A stretch of DNA of 64,000 nt, taken from NCBI RefSeq assembly GCF_024746835.1, contig NZ_CP080532.1, positions 31,477-95,476 of the forward strand. The letters run 5' to 3'. This DNA is from Mesorhizobium sp. AR02 (lineage in GTDB: Bacteria > Pseudomonadota > Alphaproteobacteria > Rhizobiales > Rhizobiaceae). The notes below the pieces were generated by a model. It was not told where the DNA came from and searched no databases. It saw only the letters and a program-made list of their open reading frames with translations. Every line of letters begins with the position of its first letter. The stretch's first letter is position 1. Position numbers and translations under genes: made by a program. Below are positions 26,855-35,295 of this stretch, piece after piece.

Positions 26855-26879
26855 GGAACCGAAATGCATTCGGTCCGTT
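26855..26879 (+). promoter_or_regulatory. EcfG-type promoter upstream of the PRC-barrel gene
   Basis: GGAAC (26855-26859), 16 bp, CGTT (26876-26879), an exact consensus match. The ATG is 95 bp downstream. Confidence 0.75.
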
Positions 26880-26973
26880 GTTTCAGGCTGATACAAATGT
26901 CTTGCGGTACATTTCCACCTGATTTGCGTGCTCCAAGCACGAAGTCAAGGAAAGCCGCCCATGGGGAATTTTA

Positions 26974-27768
26974 ATGAGATTTGTCTGGATCGCGGCGCCG
27001 GTGGCGTTGTTGCTGGGGCTTGGCATCCAACCGGCGTTCGCCGTCTGTAATATATCCGATGCGAAGCTCGAAGAAGCTGTCCTCAGGAGCCCGGAATTGC
27101 GCAATCCGAAGAATCGCTATCTCGTCCGGGATCTGCGAACCCTTAGGGACGCCGCGTTCCTGCTGTGGTCGTATGGCCTACAGGACGATTGCGAACGGCT
27201 GCTCGCCAATATCCGACAACTGATTGCCGCGCCATCAATGGCGAAGCTGGGGGGCAACGACGAGGACCTTGCCGATGAACAGTTGGCCGCCGAAGAACCA
27301 CAGCGGCATCAAGGTGGTGAAGTTCAGGGCAATCGTGGTGCCCCAGGCGCGCGTCCTCTCATCAATATCGACGACCTTGGACCCGGTCTGCGTGTCGACG
27401 AGATCGTCGGCTCCGAAGTTCGCAGTTCGGACGACAAGATCGTTGGCGAAGTTCGCAACGTGGTGATCGGAACCAAGGACCGATGGGACTACGCGGTCAT
27501 TGCCTCAGGCGGCTTTTTCATCGCCGGGAAAGACAGCATCGTCGTCCCCCTTCGGTATATGCAAGTCGACGAGGAGCGACACAGCTTTTACCTGCGCATC
27601 TCCAGCGCCGATGTGAAAGCCGTTCCCTTGATGCCCGACCAGGAATATCTGTGGCTTGCAGATGAAGCATGGCGAGCGAAGAACGATGCGATCTTCCAGA
27701 AGCTAATCCCTGACCCAGTTCGGGAGGGCCCGCCGGCAAGTCAGCAACCCACCACTAAAGTTCAGTGA
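26974..27768 (+). CDS. Secreted PRC-barrel domain protein
   Basis: 264 residues. A signal peptide (MRFVWIAAPVALLLGLG, cleavage after AFA near residue 23) directs it to the periplasm. The middle is Glu/Gln-rich. A PRC-barrel is at about residues 135-215 (RVDEIVGSEVRSSDDKIVGE, VRNVVIGTKDRWDYAVIASG, IVVPLRYMQV). In rhizobia such proteins are commonly stress-induced envelope proteins of unknown role. The EcfG promoter upstream fits. Confidence 0.85.
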   Translation: MRFVWIAAPVALLLGLGIQPAFAVCNISDAKLEEAVLRSPELRNPKNRYLVRDLRTLRDAAFLLWSYGLQDDCERLLANIRQLIAAPSMAKLGGNDEDLADEQLAAEEPQRHQGGEVQGNRGAPGARPLINIDDLGPGLRVDEIVGSEVRSSDDKIVGEVRNVVIGTKDRWDYAVIASGGFFIAGKDSIVVPLRYMQVDEERHSFYLRISSADVKAVPLMPDQEYLWLADEAWRAKNDAIFQKLIPDPVREGPPASQQPTTKVQ

Positions 27769-27911
27769 GCGTTCGGAACAGTGATTTCATTCGGGGCGAA
27801 GACGAGCCGCTGATCGCCATGCCTAGCTTGCGGAATTATATTACGCAATGATGGGTATGCATGCGCAGTGGGACGGATCGCAGGCATATAATCCCTTACT
27901 AAGAGCCTCTT
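27769..27911. other. Short gap before the IS110 element
   Basis: No gene seen. The next 270 bp to 28187 appear to be the non-coding end of the IS110 element. Confidence 0.4.
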
Positions 27912-29324
27912 TGATTGGGGTCGTTGCGGTCAAGATGCTCCTGCACTTTTTTCTGGACCGTTCCTGGGTCACTCGCTTCTCTTCGCGGTCGGCGCTTGGG
28001 CCGCCGCATGATGGGGTTAGGAGAGCGAGGCGTCTCAATCTGTTTCACGACCTTGCCGTGCTTTGGCCGGCAGGTTCGGGACTCTCAACGAGATCGCCTC
28101 GCCCATCGTCCCCAGGGAACGATCCGGGCATCGCCCTTTCGGGCGAAGGCTTTGTTCGTGTTGCTTGCTCCTCGAGCTGTCTCAGTTCACGCGGCCAGGT
28201 GAGCAGGCTCCTTTCCAAAGCGGAACTCGGTCGCGTCGGCCCACATGCGATGCAGAACGACGGCCAGTTTGCGGGCGACCGCGACCCGGGCTCGTGCCAT
28301 GCCGTGCCGCCTGGCGATGTTCATGCCCCATGCTCTGAGGCTCGACCACTTCGTCGATCGCCCCAGCAGTGTGTGGGCCGCCTCATAAAGCGCGGTGCGT
28401 GCAAGTTCGTCGCCGCATCGGCTGACCTTTCCCTGGATGTCGGTTTCGCCGGACTGGTAGCGCGCCGGCGTCAGTCCCAGATGCGCCCCCACCGCCTGCG
28501 ACGAGCCGAACCGCTCAGGCCGGTCGATCGTGGCGCGGAAGGCGAGCGCGGTGATCGGCCCGATGCCCGGCGCGCTCTTCAGCCGCCGGCAGACTTCTTC
28601 ATCGCGGACGATGTCGAGAACCTGCTTCGTCAGGCGGGCGAACTCTCTCAACATAACACCGAGGATCGCAAGCAGCGGCTCGACCATCGCCATCACCACG
28701 GCGTCAGCGCCCGTCAACTCACGCACGCGGCCGGCAAACGCGCTGCGCGACGGCAGGCCCAGCTTGACGCCGGCCTCGCGCAGGATCGCCCGCACTACGT
28801 TCTCAATCGAACGCATCTCGTTCAGCACCGTGCGGCGGGCAACCAGCAGCGAACGCCACAGACGGCACTGCCTGCTCTTGACATGCACCTGCCGATACCA
28901 GCCGGTTCGCATGATCTGCGCCAGCGCGCGGGCGTCATTGCGATCGGTCTTGTTCGGCATGGTCTTCATGGCCGCATTGGCCTGCCGCGTCTCGATGCAG
29001 GTCGCCGGCAAGCCTTCGGCGTGCAGTCCATCGTGAAGCCAGGCCGTCAGCGAGCAAGCTTCCAGTCCGATCCGATCAAGCGGCAAACCGGTCCCCTTCA
29101 GCGCTTCACACAACGCCTGCGGATCGCTCAACGCTCTCGCCTCATTCACGATCCGGCCAGTCTCGTCGACAATGCAAATAGAGGTATCTTCCAAAGACAC
29201 GTCCAGTCCGGCAAAGTACTTCATGGCTGCTCCTTCCAAATGTTTGTGGCGACTCACATCGACCACGTTCTCACATTTCGACAGGAGCAGCCGCCATCAG
29301 CTGGCTCGGCAGAGACCCCAATCA
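27912..29324 (-). mobile_element. IS110-family element (probable limits)
   Basis: An intact transposase gene on the minus strand lies between TGATTGGGGTC (27912-27922) and its inverse GACCCCAATCA (29314-29324). The family usually lacks long inverted repeats, so these 11-base matches only suggest the ends. No target duplication is evident, which is normal for IS110. Confidence 0.55.
28187..29224 (-). CDS. IS110-family DEDD transposase
   Basis: 345 residues from ATG 29224. The N-terminal RuvC-like domain starts KYFAGLDVSLEDTSICIVDE with the first catalytic Asp and has RNDARALAQIMRTGW with a later one. The C-terminal transposase_20 domain has CRRLKSAPGIGPITALAF and the Ser-containing HLGLTPARYQSGETDIQGKV. 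Length and motifs are complete. IS110 transposases of this kind use a structured bridge RNA from the element's non-coding end; the 270 bp downstream of the stop or the 90 bp upstream of the start could hold it. Confidence 0.93.
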   Translation of the reverse strand: MKYFAGLDVSLEDTSICIVDETGRIVNEARALSDPQALCEALKGTGLPLDRIGLEACSLTAWLHDGLHAEGLPATCIETRQANAAMKTMPNKTDRNDARALAQIMRTGWYRQVHVKSRQCRLWRSLLVARRTVLNEMRSIENVVRAILREAGVKLGLPSRSAFAGRVRELTGADAVVMAMVEPLLAILGVMLREFARLTKQVLDIVRDEEVCRRLKSAPGIGPITALAFRATIDRPERFGSSQAVGAHLGLTPARYQSGETDIQGKVSRCGDELARTALYEAAHTLLGRSTKWSSLRAWGMNIARRHGMARARVAVARKLAVVLHRMWADATEFRFGKEPAHLAA

Positions 29325-29355
29325 CCCCATCTGAATCAAAAAGAATGTTTTGATA

Positions 29356-29553
29356 TCAAGCTCTTGCGAGCCTGCGTGTGAGCAGGCGAATGTGGGCGAC
29401 GTATATCCAGGCTTCTGCGGAAGCGATGGATTTCTCCCAGTCCTTGGCCAGCCTGCGGCATCGCCCCAGCCATGCGAATGTGCGCTCCACGACCCACCGG
29501 CGCGGCAGGACCTCGAAGCCTTTGGCTTTATTCGTCCGCTTGACGATCTCCAG
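29356..29553 (-). pseudogene. IS5-family transposase C-terminal fragment
   Basis: The last 65 codons of an IS5-type transposase remain: [58 protein letters not shown]. The N-terminal two thirds are missing. It abuts the right end of the IS110 element. Confidence 0.8.
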
Positions 29554-30061
29554 AGGTGAACGTGCCGATCTTTTGCATCGCGCCCTTAGATTTCCGACAG
29601 AGATGCATTGACGAAAACAAAATCTTTTTCAAAGATGTCGCAGATCCTCAGGTTTTCCGAGACACTGTCCGGGCTACTAGACTAGGCTCAGGACTCAGGT
29701 GGAATTGGGGCTCCAACGCTGGAACCCCATCGCTGGACAGGAGTTAGGTAGTGCTCCTCCAGCTCTCAGGCGGCAGCAGTACCCACCCCACGCGCTTTGC
29801 AGATGGTTTTCGGCGGTCTGAAGGCCGGCCGATCTAACCAAGAGATGCCTACGCGCTCCCCGCTTCCTCCAGGTGAGATATGCCTATGCAATGGTCGTGA
29901 AACCTTCCACAATCCAGCGCTTGAGTTTCGCGCCTTCAAGGCGCAACGACGTATTGGTGGGCGTGAGGTTAGAGTGACGGACTACCCAGTGGAGAAATCG
30001 ACCGGCCGCTGCCCAGGCCGAGCCAGAGGCGATCACAATACGCACCCAGAAAGGTGGTCAG
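29554..30061. other. Stretch without a recognisable gene
   Basis: Short frames only. A small dyad TTGGGGCTCCAACGCTGGAACCCC-like sequence near 29705-29730 (GGGGCTCCA/TGGAACCCC) can form a hairpin without a T run. Confidence 0.35.
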
Positions 30062-30604
30062 GTGAAGCCTAAACGCACTGCCAGCACCCTCAGGCACATC
30101 TCGGCCAAAGTTCCGGTCATTGGCATCGGCGCTTCAGCCGGTGGTATCGAAGCGCTAGGCCAATTCTTCGACGCCATGTCGGCGGACAGTGATTGCGCCT
30201 TCGTGGTCGTTTTGCATCTCGACCCCAAGCGCGAAAGCGAAATGGCGAACGTTCTCAGCGCCCGTACGGCGATGCCTGTCGTTCAGGTCGCGGACGGGAT
30301 GAGGCTTGAAGGCAACCACGTCTACGTGATTGCGCCCAATTCCGACCTTCGGATCGGCGACGGCGCTTGCACATGTCAAGCGGGACGCCATCGCCAAAAA
30401 GCTTGGTGTCACGGACGAGCGCATCGTCGCCGAATTGGCTGGAGATCCGCAGACGCCTGCAGACCGCGCCTCTGCGGCCAAGGCGTCGACGAGGGCAGGC
30501 CAAGCCGCTGCACTCCAGGCGATGATCGCTGCAACATTTGCGGCAACCTGGCCCGGAAAAGGCGCCGATGGTTATCATCCGGCGTAGTGCTCGCAGACGT
30601 TTGA
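30062..30604 (+). pseudogene. CheB-type methylesterase domain, N-terminal fragment
   Basis: The first 95-100 codons match the start of CheB/CheR hybrid proteins: VPVIGIGASAGGIEALGQFF carries the active-site Ser of the esterase, and VVVLHLDPKRESEMANVLS follows. After about 30370 homology ends and the frame continues as low-complexity coding to 30604. The catalytic His and Asp are absent, so it should be inactive. A second frame (30330-30587) carries VKRDAIAKKLGVTDERIVAE, a helix-turn-helix-like piece of another gene. Confidence 0.75.
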
Positions 30605-30933
30605 AGGCAACACGGCCGCCGCGCGTTTCGGCCGACGAATGGACTGCGCTGCTCAGTTAGTTTGACTTGCGCCTCGGTAATTCCTGTCTCGCTCGCGAGG
30701 AACCGGACAAGAAAGTTCTCCTCTTCGTCCACCGGAGCCCGGTTCTTTTGCTTCAGATTTGATAGTGCTCTTCGCTTCGCGTTTGGCTTCGGTTCGGATT
30801 ACAGGAAAGCAGGTCGGCGTCTTGTGCCGCAGCGAGATAGGCCGGGCGGACCATTCTATCTCCTCAGAGGGGAATCTGACCTGTACAGGCTTCCAGCACA
30901 GCGCGGTATTGTACCATGCCCTGGCCAGTTCCA
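30605..30933. other. Stretch without a supported gene
   Basis: A minus-strand frame near 30640-30732 (MDEEENFLVRFLASETGITE) resembles the start of small DUF3606-like proteins but runs into unrelated sequence. Treated as a fragment. Confidence 0.3.
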
Positions 30934-31494
30934 TCATAAAGCCGCTGCCTCCGACACGCTAATGATGGTGGGAATGCTCCTGCCTTTGTCGTTTCGAGGA
31001 TTAGGAGTTTCTCCAAAAAACGGATCGCGCATGCTGTCCAGTCGGTAATCCCATTCGATTGAGCGAGGCGGCGATATGCTCGCGTCCCGTACCGCGTCGT
31101 CGACATCGACGATGATGTCGGCGATCAAGGTTCGTAGCAGCTGCTGGCGCGCACGCATCGTCACGTCAGGTCCATTCCAAGCTGCTGACAGGTTTTCTGC
31201 CATATTGGCGAAGGCACTGGGATCGACCTCAATGGCCGGTGGCCTGCCAGTTGGCTGGCGGGTTTCAAGATCCCGCAAGCGGCGCAGCGTCGTCTCCCAG
31301 CTTTTCTCCAGCTGCGCAGCTATCAGCCGATTGTCGGGATCACAGGCAGCGTAGCGGCGCTCAGCAAGATTGGCCTCGTAACGGGCATGCTGAAGTTCCA
31401 AATCGAGGATCTGGCGTTGATCATCTTGTTGTTCCCGATGCATCCGCTCCGCCTCGAATGCGGCCTCGATCGCCAAGGGTTCTACCGCTCGCAA
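30934..31494 (-). pseudogene. Large serine recombinase, C-terminal fragment
   Basis: The 186-codon frame has the coiled-coil and tail of large resolvases: DLELQHARYEANLAERRYAA, CDPDNRLIAAQLEKSWETTL, RRLRDLETRQP, then ARQQLLRTLIADIIVDVDDA. The N-terminal catalytic domain and zinc-ribbon region are missing, cut off near 31500. It is a remnant of an integrative element. Confidence 0.75.
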
Positions 31495-31539
31495 CAGCTC
31501 ACGCGCAACAAAATGCGGTCGCGAGTGGATCGCCGCCGA

Positions 31540-32277
31540 CTACTGCGGTTGCTTTTCGTTCTCAGCGGCGCGGAAACCCGAGGCGGATGCATCAGACTCG
31601 CAGATGTAGGCGCCCTTTTTTGTGTTTCCGTAGTTCCTGCTCCCGGCGAAGTGGAAAATCTTTGACTTTAGGTTCACCCACACCACAATGCCGGCCGGGC
31701 AACGAGCTTTCGCCTGCCCCTCGGTCGCGAACTGGTTGGCACCCGTCGGTGTGGCGGTTGCAGATGGTGCCGGCGAGTTCTTGGGCCGAGTTGTGGTGGT
31801 GGCCGGTGCCGTCGTTGTGGTTGGGGCCGGCTTCGAGGGCGGCGGGGTTGTGGTTGTGCTCTGCACGCCGGGAATCACTTCGGTTCCGGCTCGGCACGCA
31901 GCAACGAAATCCTTCTTGGTTTCGCCAGATCCCTTGATCGCGTCCTTGTTGGCTGCGTACTCAGCATTGCAGGTTTTTGCCGTTTTCACGGTCCCGGCTG
32001 CAGCCGCGTTGTTGGTCGACGTCGGAGCCGTTTTCTTGGCGGGAGCAGCTGTGGTGGCCGGCGCTACGCCGCCAGGGATGACTTCAGTGCCCGCGCGGCA
32101 CGCTGCAATGAAATCCGCTTTCTTCTCACCAGTGCTCTGAATGGCGGGTTTGTTGGCAGCGTATTCGGCATTGCATTCTTTGGCGGTCTTGGTCGCAGCC
32201 GTTGCTGCGCTCGGCGCAAGCGCCAGAATGGCCGCGACAGCAGCAATTGAAAACATAGGGGCAAACTGCAATCGCAT
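31540..32277 (-). CDS. Secreted Cys-rich repeat protein with Ala/Pro/Thr linker
   Basis: 245 residues. A signal peptide (cleavage after TAATA near residue 28) is followed by two copies of a 35-residue unit, TAKECNAEYAANKPAIQSTG and TAKTCNAEYAANKDAIKGSG. Each ends in FIAACRAGTE or FVAACRAGTE with two Cys (PsiF-like). A Thr/Pro linker of about 45 residues leads to a C-terminal module (CPAGIVVWVNLKSKIFHFAG, YGNTKKGAYICESDA) found in many rhizobial periplasmic proteins. Its role is unknown; it probably acts in the periplasm or cell wall. Confidence 0.82.
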   Translation of the reverse strand: MRLQFAPMFSIAAVAAILALAPSAATAATKTAKECNAEYAANKPAIQSTGEKKADFIAACRAGTEVIPGGVAPATTAAPAKKTAPTSTNNAAAAGTVKTAKTCNAEYAANKDAIKGSGETKKDFVAACRAGTEVIPGVQSTTTTPPPSKPAPTTTTAPATTTTRPKNSPAPSATATPTGANQFATEGQAKARCPAGIVVWVNLKSKIFHFAGSRNYGNTKKGAYICESDASASGFRAAENEKQPQ

Positions 32278-32468
32278 CGCAAACTCTCCGTTTCAGAGGG
32301 ATTTGGGCCCCTATTAAGCTGCCGAAAAACGCAAAGGGCCAGTTGCTCCCCACAGCTATAGCTAACTGGATTGGGCTGAGCGACTTACGGATTCGTAAAC
32401 AACTTGAACGGCCGCCGACCGTACATGTCACCCAATTCCAATGGCTATATGCCGGACATGGAGCAGCG

Positions 32469-32690
32469 CTACTCAGGCACACCGGGATCATAGTGCACGA
32501 TCGCATCGAGGATCCTGCCATAGAGGCTGTCGACCTCTTCGCCGATCTCGCCCCGCTTGATGCCGACCGACTTGGCGTCAGCAATCAGCTTGTGAGTGAG
32601 TTCGTCGACCGAGATGACATCCGCTTTCGTCGTCTCAGGCACCTTGTTGGCGATCCATTGATCGAGAAAGTTGATGCCTCGTGTGCTCAT
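32469..32690 (-). CDS. DUF768 family protein
   Basis: 73 residues (MSTRGINFLDQWIANKVPET, then DVISVDELTHKLIADAKSVG). This is recognisable as DUF768, a family of small proteins found almost only in rhizobia such as Mesorhizobium. There is no signal peptide. Function unknown. A second ATG lies one codon upstream. It is 25 bp from the preceding gene and probably in one operon with it. Confidence 0.75.
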   Translation of the reverse strand: MSTRGINFLDQWIANKVPETTKADVISVDELTHKLIADAKSVGIKRGEIGEEVDSLYGRILDAIVHYDPGVPE

Positions 32691-32714
32691 CACGCCATAA
32701 TTTCGAGCCGGCGA

Positions 32715-32942
32715 TTAGGTTCCGGTAGAGTCGCGATCAAGCTTCACGGCGAGGCCGCGAGCCCCGGCCATTTCGACCACGAGCAGTTCGATCTCGTCAT
32801 CGTTGAGCGTGGTTTGTCCAGATTTGCGGATAGCGGCTACCGCAGCAGAGAGGGAAACCGACGTCGTCTTTGCGTGATCGTCGAGCAAAAGGCCAATGGC
32901 CAGGACCACATCGGCGTCGATGTTTCGAGGCAATTCGCGCAT
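32715..32942 (-). CDS. Small hypothetical protein (75 aa)
   Basis: Starts at 32942 with AAGGAG four bases upstream. The sequence MRELPRNIDADVVLAIGLLL, SAAVAAIRKSGQTTLNDDEI, ELLVVEMAGARGLAVKLD is regular alpha/beta. It has no known motif. A longer in-phase frame to 33089 belongs to the decayed HNH gene. Possibly co-transcribed with the DUF768 gene. Confidence 0.6.
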   Translation of the reverse strand: MRELPRNIDADVVLAIGLLLDDHAKTTSVSLSAAVAAIRKSGQTTLNDDEIELLVVEMAGARGLAVKLDRDSTGT

Positions 32943-32997
32943 CGCTCCTTCTCCCCATGTGAGTATCGCGCGAGAGGGGCACTGGAGCAATAGCCAG

Positions 32998-33324
32998 CTA
33001 TTGAAGCGGGTCGCCCACCGCCGCTTCGTCCACCTCCGCTTCCATCTGGTCGCTGATCGGCTGGCCTTGCCGGCGCCGGGGATGGGCACGCCATCGAAAC
33101 CCTGCAGCCAGGCGTCGGCGTGTTCCTGCCCGGCACGGCGCGCTCCTTACCGTCCTTGCGCGCCTGCCCTCGATCACCAGGCATCCGCACCGTTGGCAGA
33201 TCCAGAGGTCGCGGCGTAGGGCTTGGCGTCGGATCCCATGAGGGCCACACCAGCGAGGATCACGGTAGAGCTTGCGATAGGCTTCAGCGGAGCGGGGATG
33301 CGGTCTACTCGGCATCGGCGCCAC
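32998..33324 (-). pseudogene. Degenerate HNH endonuclease-like gene
   Basis: The N-terminus SAEAYRKLYRDPRWCGPHGI and LWICQRCGCLVIEG (Cys pair) resembles phage-type HNH nucleases. The His/Asn part that should follow is out of frame and not recognisable. Proposed as a broken gene with low certainty. Confidence 0.4.
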
Positions 33325-33371
33325 CTTTGCGGTCCGAGCGCATGCGGTTAAGATATTAGCGGGAGGCTCAT

Positions 33372-33638
33372 ATGCTTGCGACTGTAGACGCGGTGCTGGC
33401 TGCCAGGAATAACGACGCCGAAATTCTTGGTGTGATTGATCTCACGAGCAAAACGGAAGCCAGGCTCGGCACCACTCGCCTCGGGGACGCCATCCAGTTT
33501 GTCGCAAATGCCTCCGTGCTTGGATATGACGTCCGCGCAGCAATGGTCTTCTACGGTGAGCGGGGAACGCCGAGTCTGAGGACAAGAGACTGCGAAGCGT
33601 TATGGGCGCAATATGGCGCTGCCCTGCTTCAGTCATAG
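33372..33638 (+). CDS. Hypothetical protein (88 aa)
   Basis: GGGAGG lies six bases before the ATG. The protein (MLATVDAVLAARNNDAEILG, KTEARLGTTRLGDAIQFVAN, LWAQYGAALLQS) looks like a regular folded soluble protein. I do not recognise a family. Confidence 0.55.
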   Translation: MLATVDAVLAARNNDAEILGVIDLTSKTEARLGTTRLGDAIQFVANASVLGYDVRAAMVFYGERGTPSLRTRDCEALWAQYGAALLQS

Positions 33639-33673
33639 GGGCGCCCGCCAGGCTGGCCCCACTTGGCATAGAA

Positions 33674-33698
33674 GGAACTGGTGGCCAATCGCAGCGTT
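33674..33698 (+). promoter_or_regulatory. EcfG-type promoter
   Basis: GGAAC (33674-33678), 16 bp, CGTT (33695-33698), an exact consensus match 28 bp before the ATG of a 70-residue gene. Confidence 0.75.
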
Positions 33699-33725
33699 AG
33701 GCGTCTAGCGAACCGGAGGAATGTT

Positions 33726-33938
33726 ATGGACGACGATCTGCGCCTGAAATTGAAGGAACTCAGCACGGGAATGCAATCCAGGGCGGAGGAACTAGCATTG
33801 CCCGGCGGCAACACCGATATTGCGGCACTGATGTCGGGCATTGCAGTGACCCTAGAGGCGCTGCTGGTGATAGCCGAAGAGAGCAAGACGCCGCGATCCG
33901 GACCGTCTGTTGAGCCGGTCACTTCCATAACTGATTGA
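33726..33938 (+). CDS. Small acidic stress-type protein (70 aa)
   Basis: GGAGGAATGTT precedes the ATG at 33726. The product is MDDDLRLKLKELSTGMQSRA followed by ALMSGIAVTLEALLVIAEES, helical and without membrane segment. The family is not recognised. The EcfG-type promoter directly upstream makes it a likely general-stress gene. Confidence 0.65.
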   Translation: MDDDLRLKLKELSTGMQSRAEELALPGGNTDIAALMSGIAVTLEALLVIAEESKTPRSGPSVEPVTSITD

Positions 33939-34049
33939 AGGGGCGGATGAGGGGCAAAATCGCCGCCCCAACCCCGGAAGAAGTGTTATCCAGCGTCAGT
34001 TGCCCTCCCCGGCACGACGTCCCCTTGCTGTCTAAACGCACACGCGCAG

Positions 34050-34370
34050 AATCCATTGCGTCCGCAACCCCTTGCAGCTTTTTGACTTCGCTGTCCGAGA
34101 TCGTCGCCGAGCCGGACTCGAAATTCAACGTGTCGAGATCGACCCGCCGGGCGATGTCGCGCACACGTGCCGAGCGCTGGACCTCGTCGACCGAGTAGAG
34201 GCGCTGGACCTTTTCCACCGGCGGTTGCTCAAGGAAGGTGTAGTAGTCGCCGGCATCCTCTACCAAATCGGACTCCAGGATGTATTGCTTGCGCGGGATG
34301 TTGAGCCGCATCGGTGGCAGGTTTCTTTTCTGGCTTGCTCGTAGGTTCCACCGGCTGTTCGCCCTGGGCA
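34050..34370 (-). pseudogene. OmpA-family protein fragment
   Basis: Codons read RKQYILESDLVEDAG, DYYTFLEQPPVEKVQRLYSV, RVRDIARRVDLDTLNFESGS, KKLQGVADAM. This is the linker and first strand of an OmpA-like peptidoglycan-binding domain. Homology stops before the conserved GHTD part, and the N-terminal part (EQPVEPTSKPEKKPATDAAQ) is in another frame. A gene relic. Confidence 0.65.
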
Positions 34371-34371
34371 G

Positions 34372-34665
34372 GAAGACGGGCTGCTCGATGCGCTGGAAGG
34401 GCTCGGCGCCGGTTCGATCGTGTTCTCCCCGCTGGGCGCAAGGCATGCTGACCGACAAATATCTCGGGCATCCCCGAAGGCAGCCGCGCCAGCCAGGGCA
34501 AGTCGCTCAGGGCGGCCTTTCATCAACGACAAGACCATCGTCAACATCGAAGCGCTGAACGCCATCGCCGGGCGCTGCGGCCTGACGCTGGCGCAAATGG
34601 CGCTGGCCTGGGTGCGGCGCATGGGCCGAGTGACCTCGGCACTGATGCCTGATTTGATAGCCTCG
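34372..34665 (+). pseudogene. Aldo/keto reductase C-terminal fragment
   Basis: Pieces in three frames read LLDALEGLGAGSIVFSPL, AQGMLTDKYLG, PEGSRASQGKSLR and INDKTIVNIEALNAIAGRCG followed by LTLAQMALAWVRRM. This is the end of a YghZ-type aldo/keto reductase with at least two frameshifts. The N-terminal catalytic part is missing. It directly abuts the OmpA relic. Confidence 0.75.
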
Positions 34666-34904
34666 GTCCATCGGTCACTGTCTGGCCTAGACCCCGTGAG
34701 CTGGCCCGCCACAGCGATACGCTTTCTCTGATCTACCACACAGGCTTCTTTCAGCATGTGCATTGCCTGAGGCCTCTATTTTGTTTGACCAGGAATTGTG
34801 TAATCGGTTGTCAAACAACTTTTGGTTCAAGTGTTCTGTCATCATGTCGCGGTATTCCGCGCACTGGCTTAAGACCGATCAAAGCAATTGCAAAGTCGAT
34901 TTCC

Positions 34905-35081
34905 TCAAGCCGCAGGATTTTGCTGATGAGCCTTTATCGCTAGCTCCTTGATGCATTCTGCGTTCGCACCGCAACGATCCATGATTTCGCGCGCTTTGAA
35001 AACCGAGATACCATACTGGGTTGCGATTTGCCCTGCCTCGGAATCTACAGGCTCGTCTTCGTCATCTTTGGGCGTATTCAT
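34905..35081 (-). CDS. Small DUF3606-like protein (58 aa)
   Basis: Sequence MNTPKDDEDEPVDSEAGQIA, TQYGISVFKAREIMDRCGAN. The YGIS..KAREIM helix pair resembles DUF3606, small rhizobial proteins of unknown function. AAGGA lies about 12 bases before the ATG. Confidence 0.5.
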   Translation of the reverse strand: MNTPKDDEDEPVDSEAGQIATQYGISVFKAREIMDRCGANAECIKELAIKAHQQNPAA

Positions 35082-35295
35082 AGTTCGATGTCCTTGAGGC
35101 CAAATGCTATGAGTCATTAATATCAAGGTTGACCAAAGGTTCCCGCAACATGATCGAAGCTGACGTCGGCGGTTGAAAAGGGAGCCCTTCGTCGGCTCAG
35201 AACTGGTCTACGCAATGGTTGTACGGTAAGCGCTCATTTCCCCGCACATTGACGGCCCTTGCAACAACTGATCGCTTTCAGACGGACGCGTCGGG

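Noticed and set aside
27848..29353. 501-codon plus-strand open frame
   Set aside because: It is antisense to the intact IS110 transposase gene, has no domain and reflects the high GC of codon third positions.
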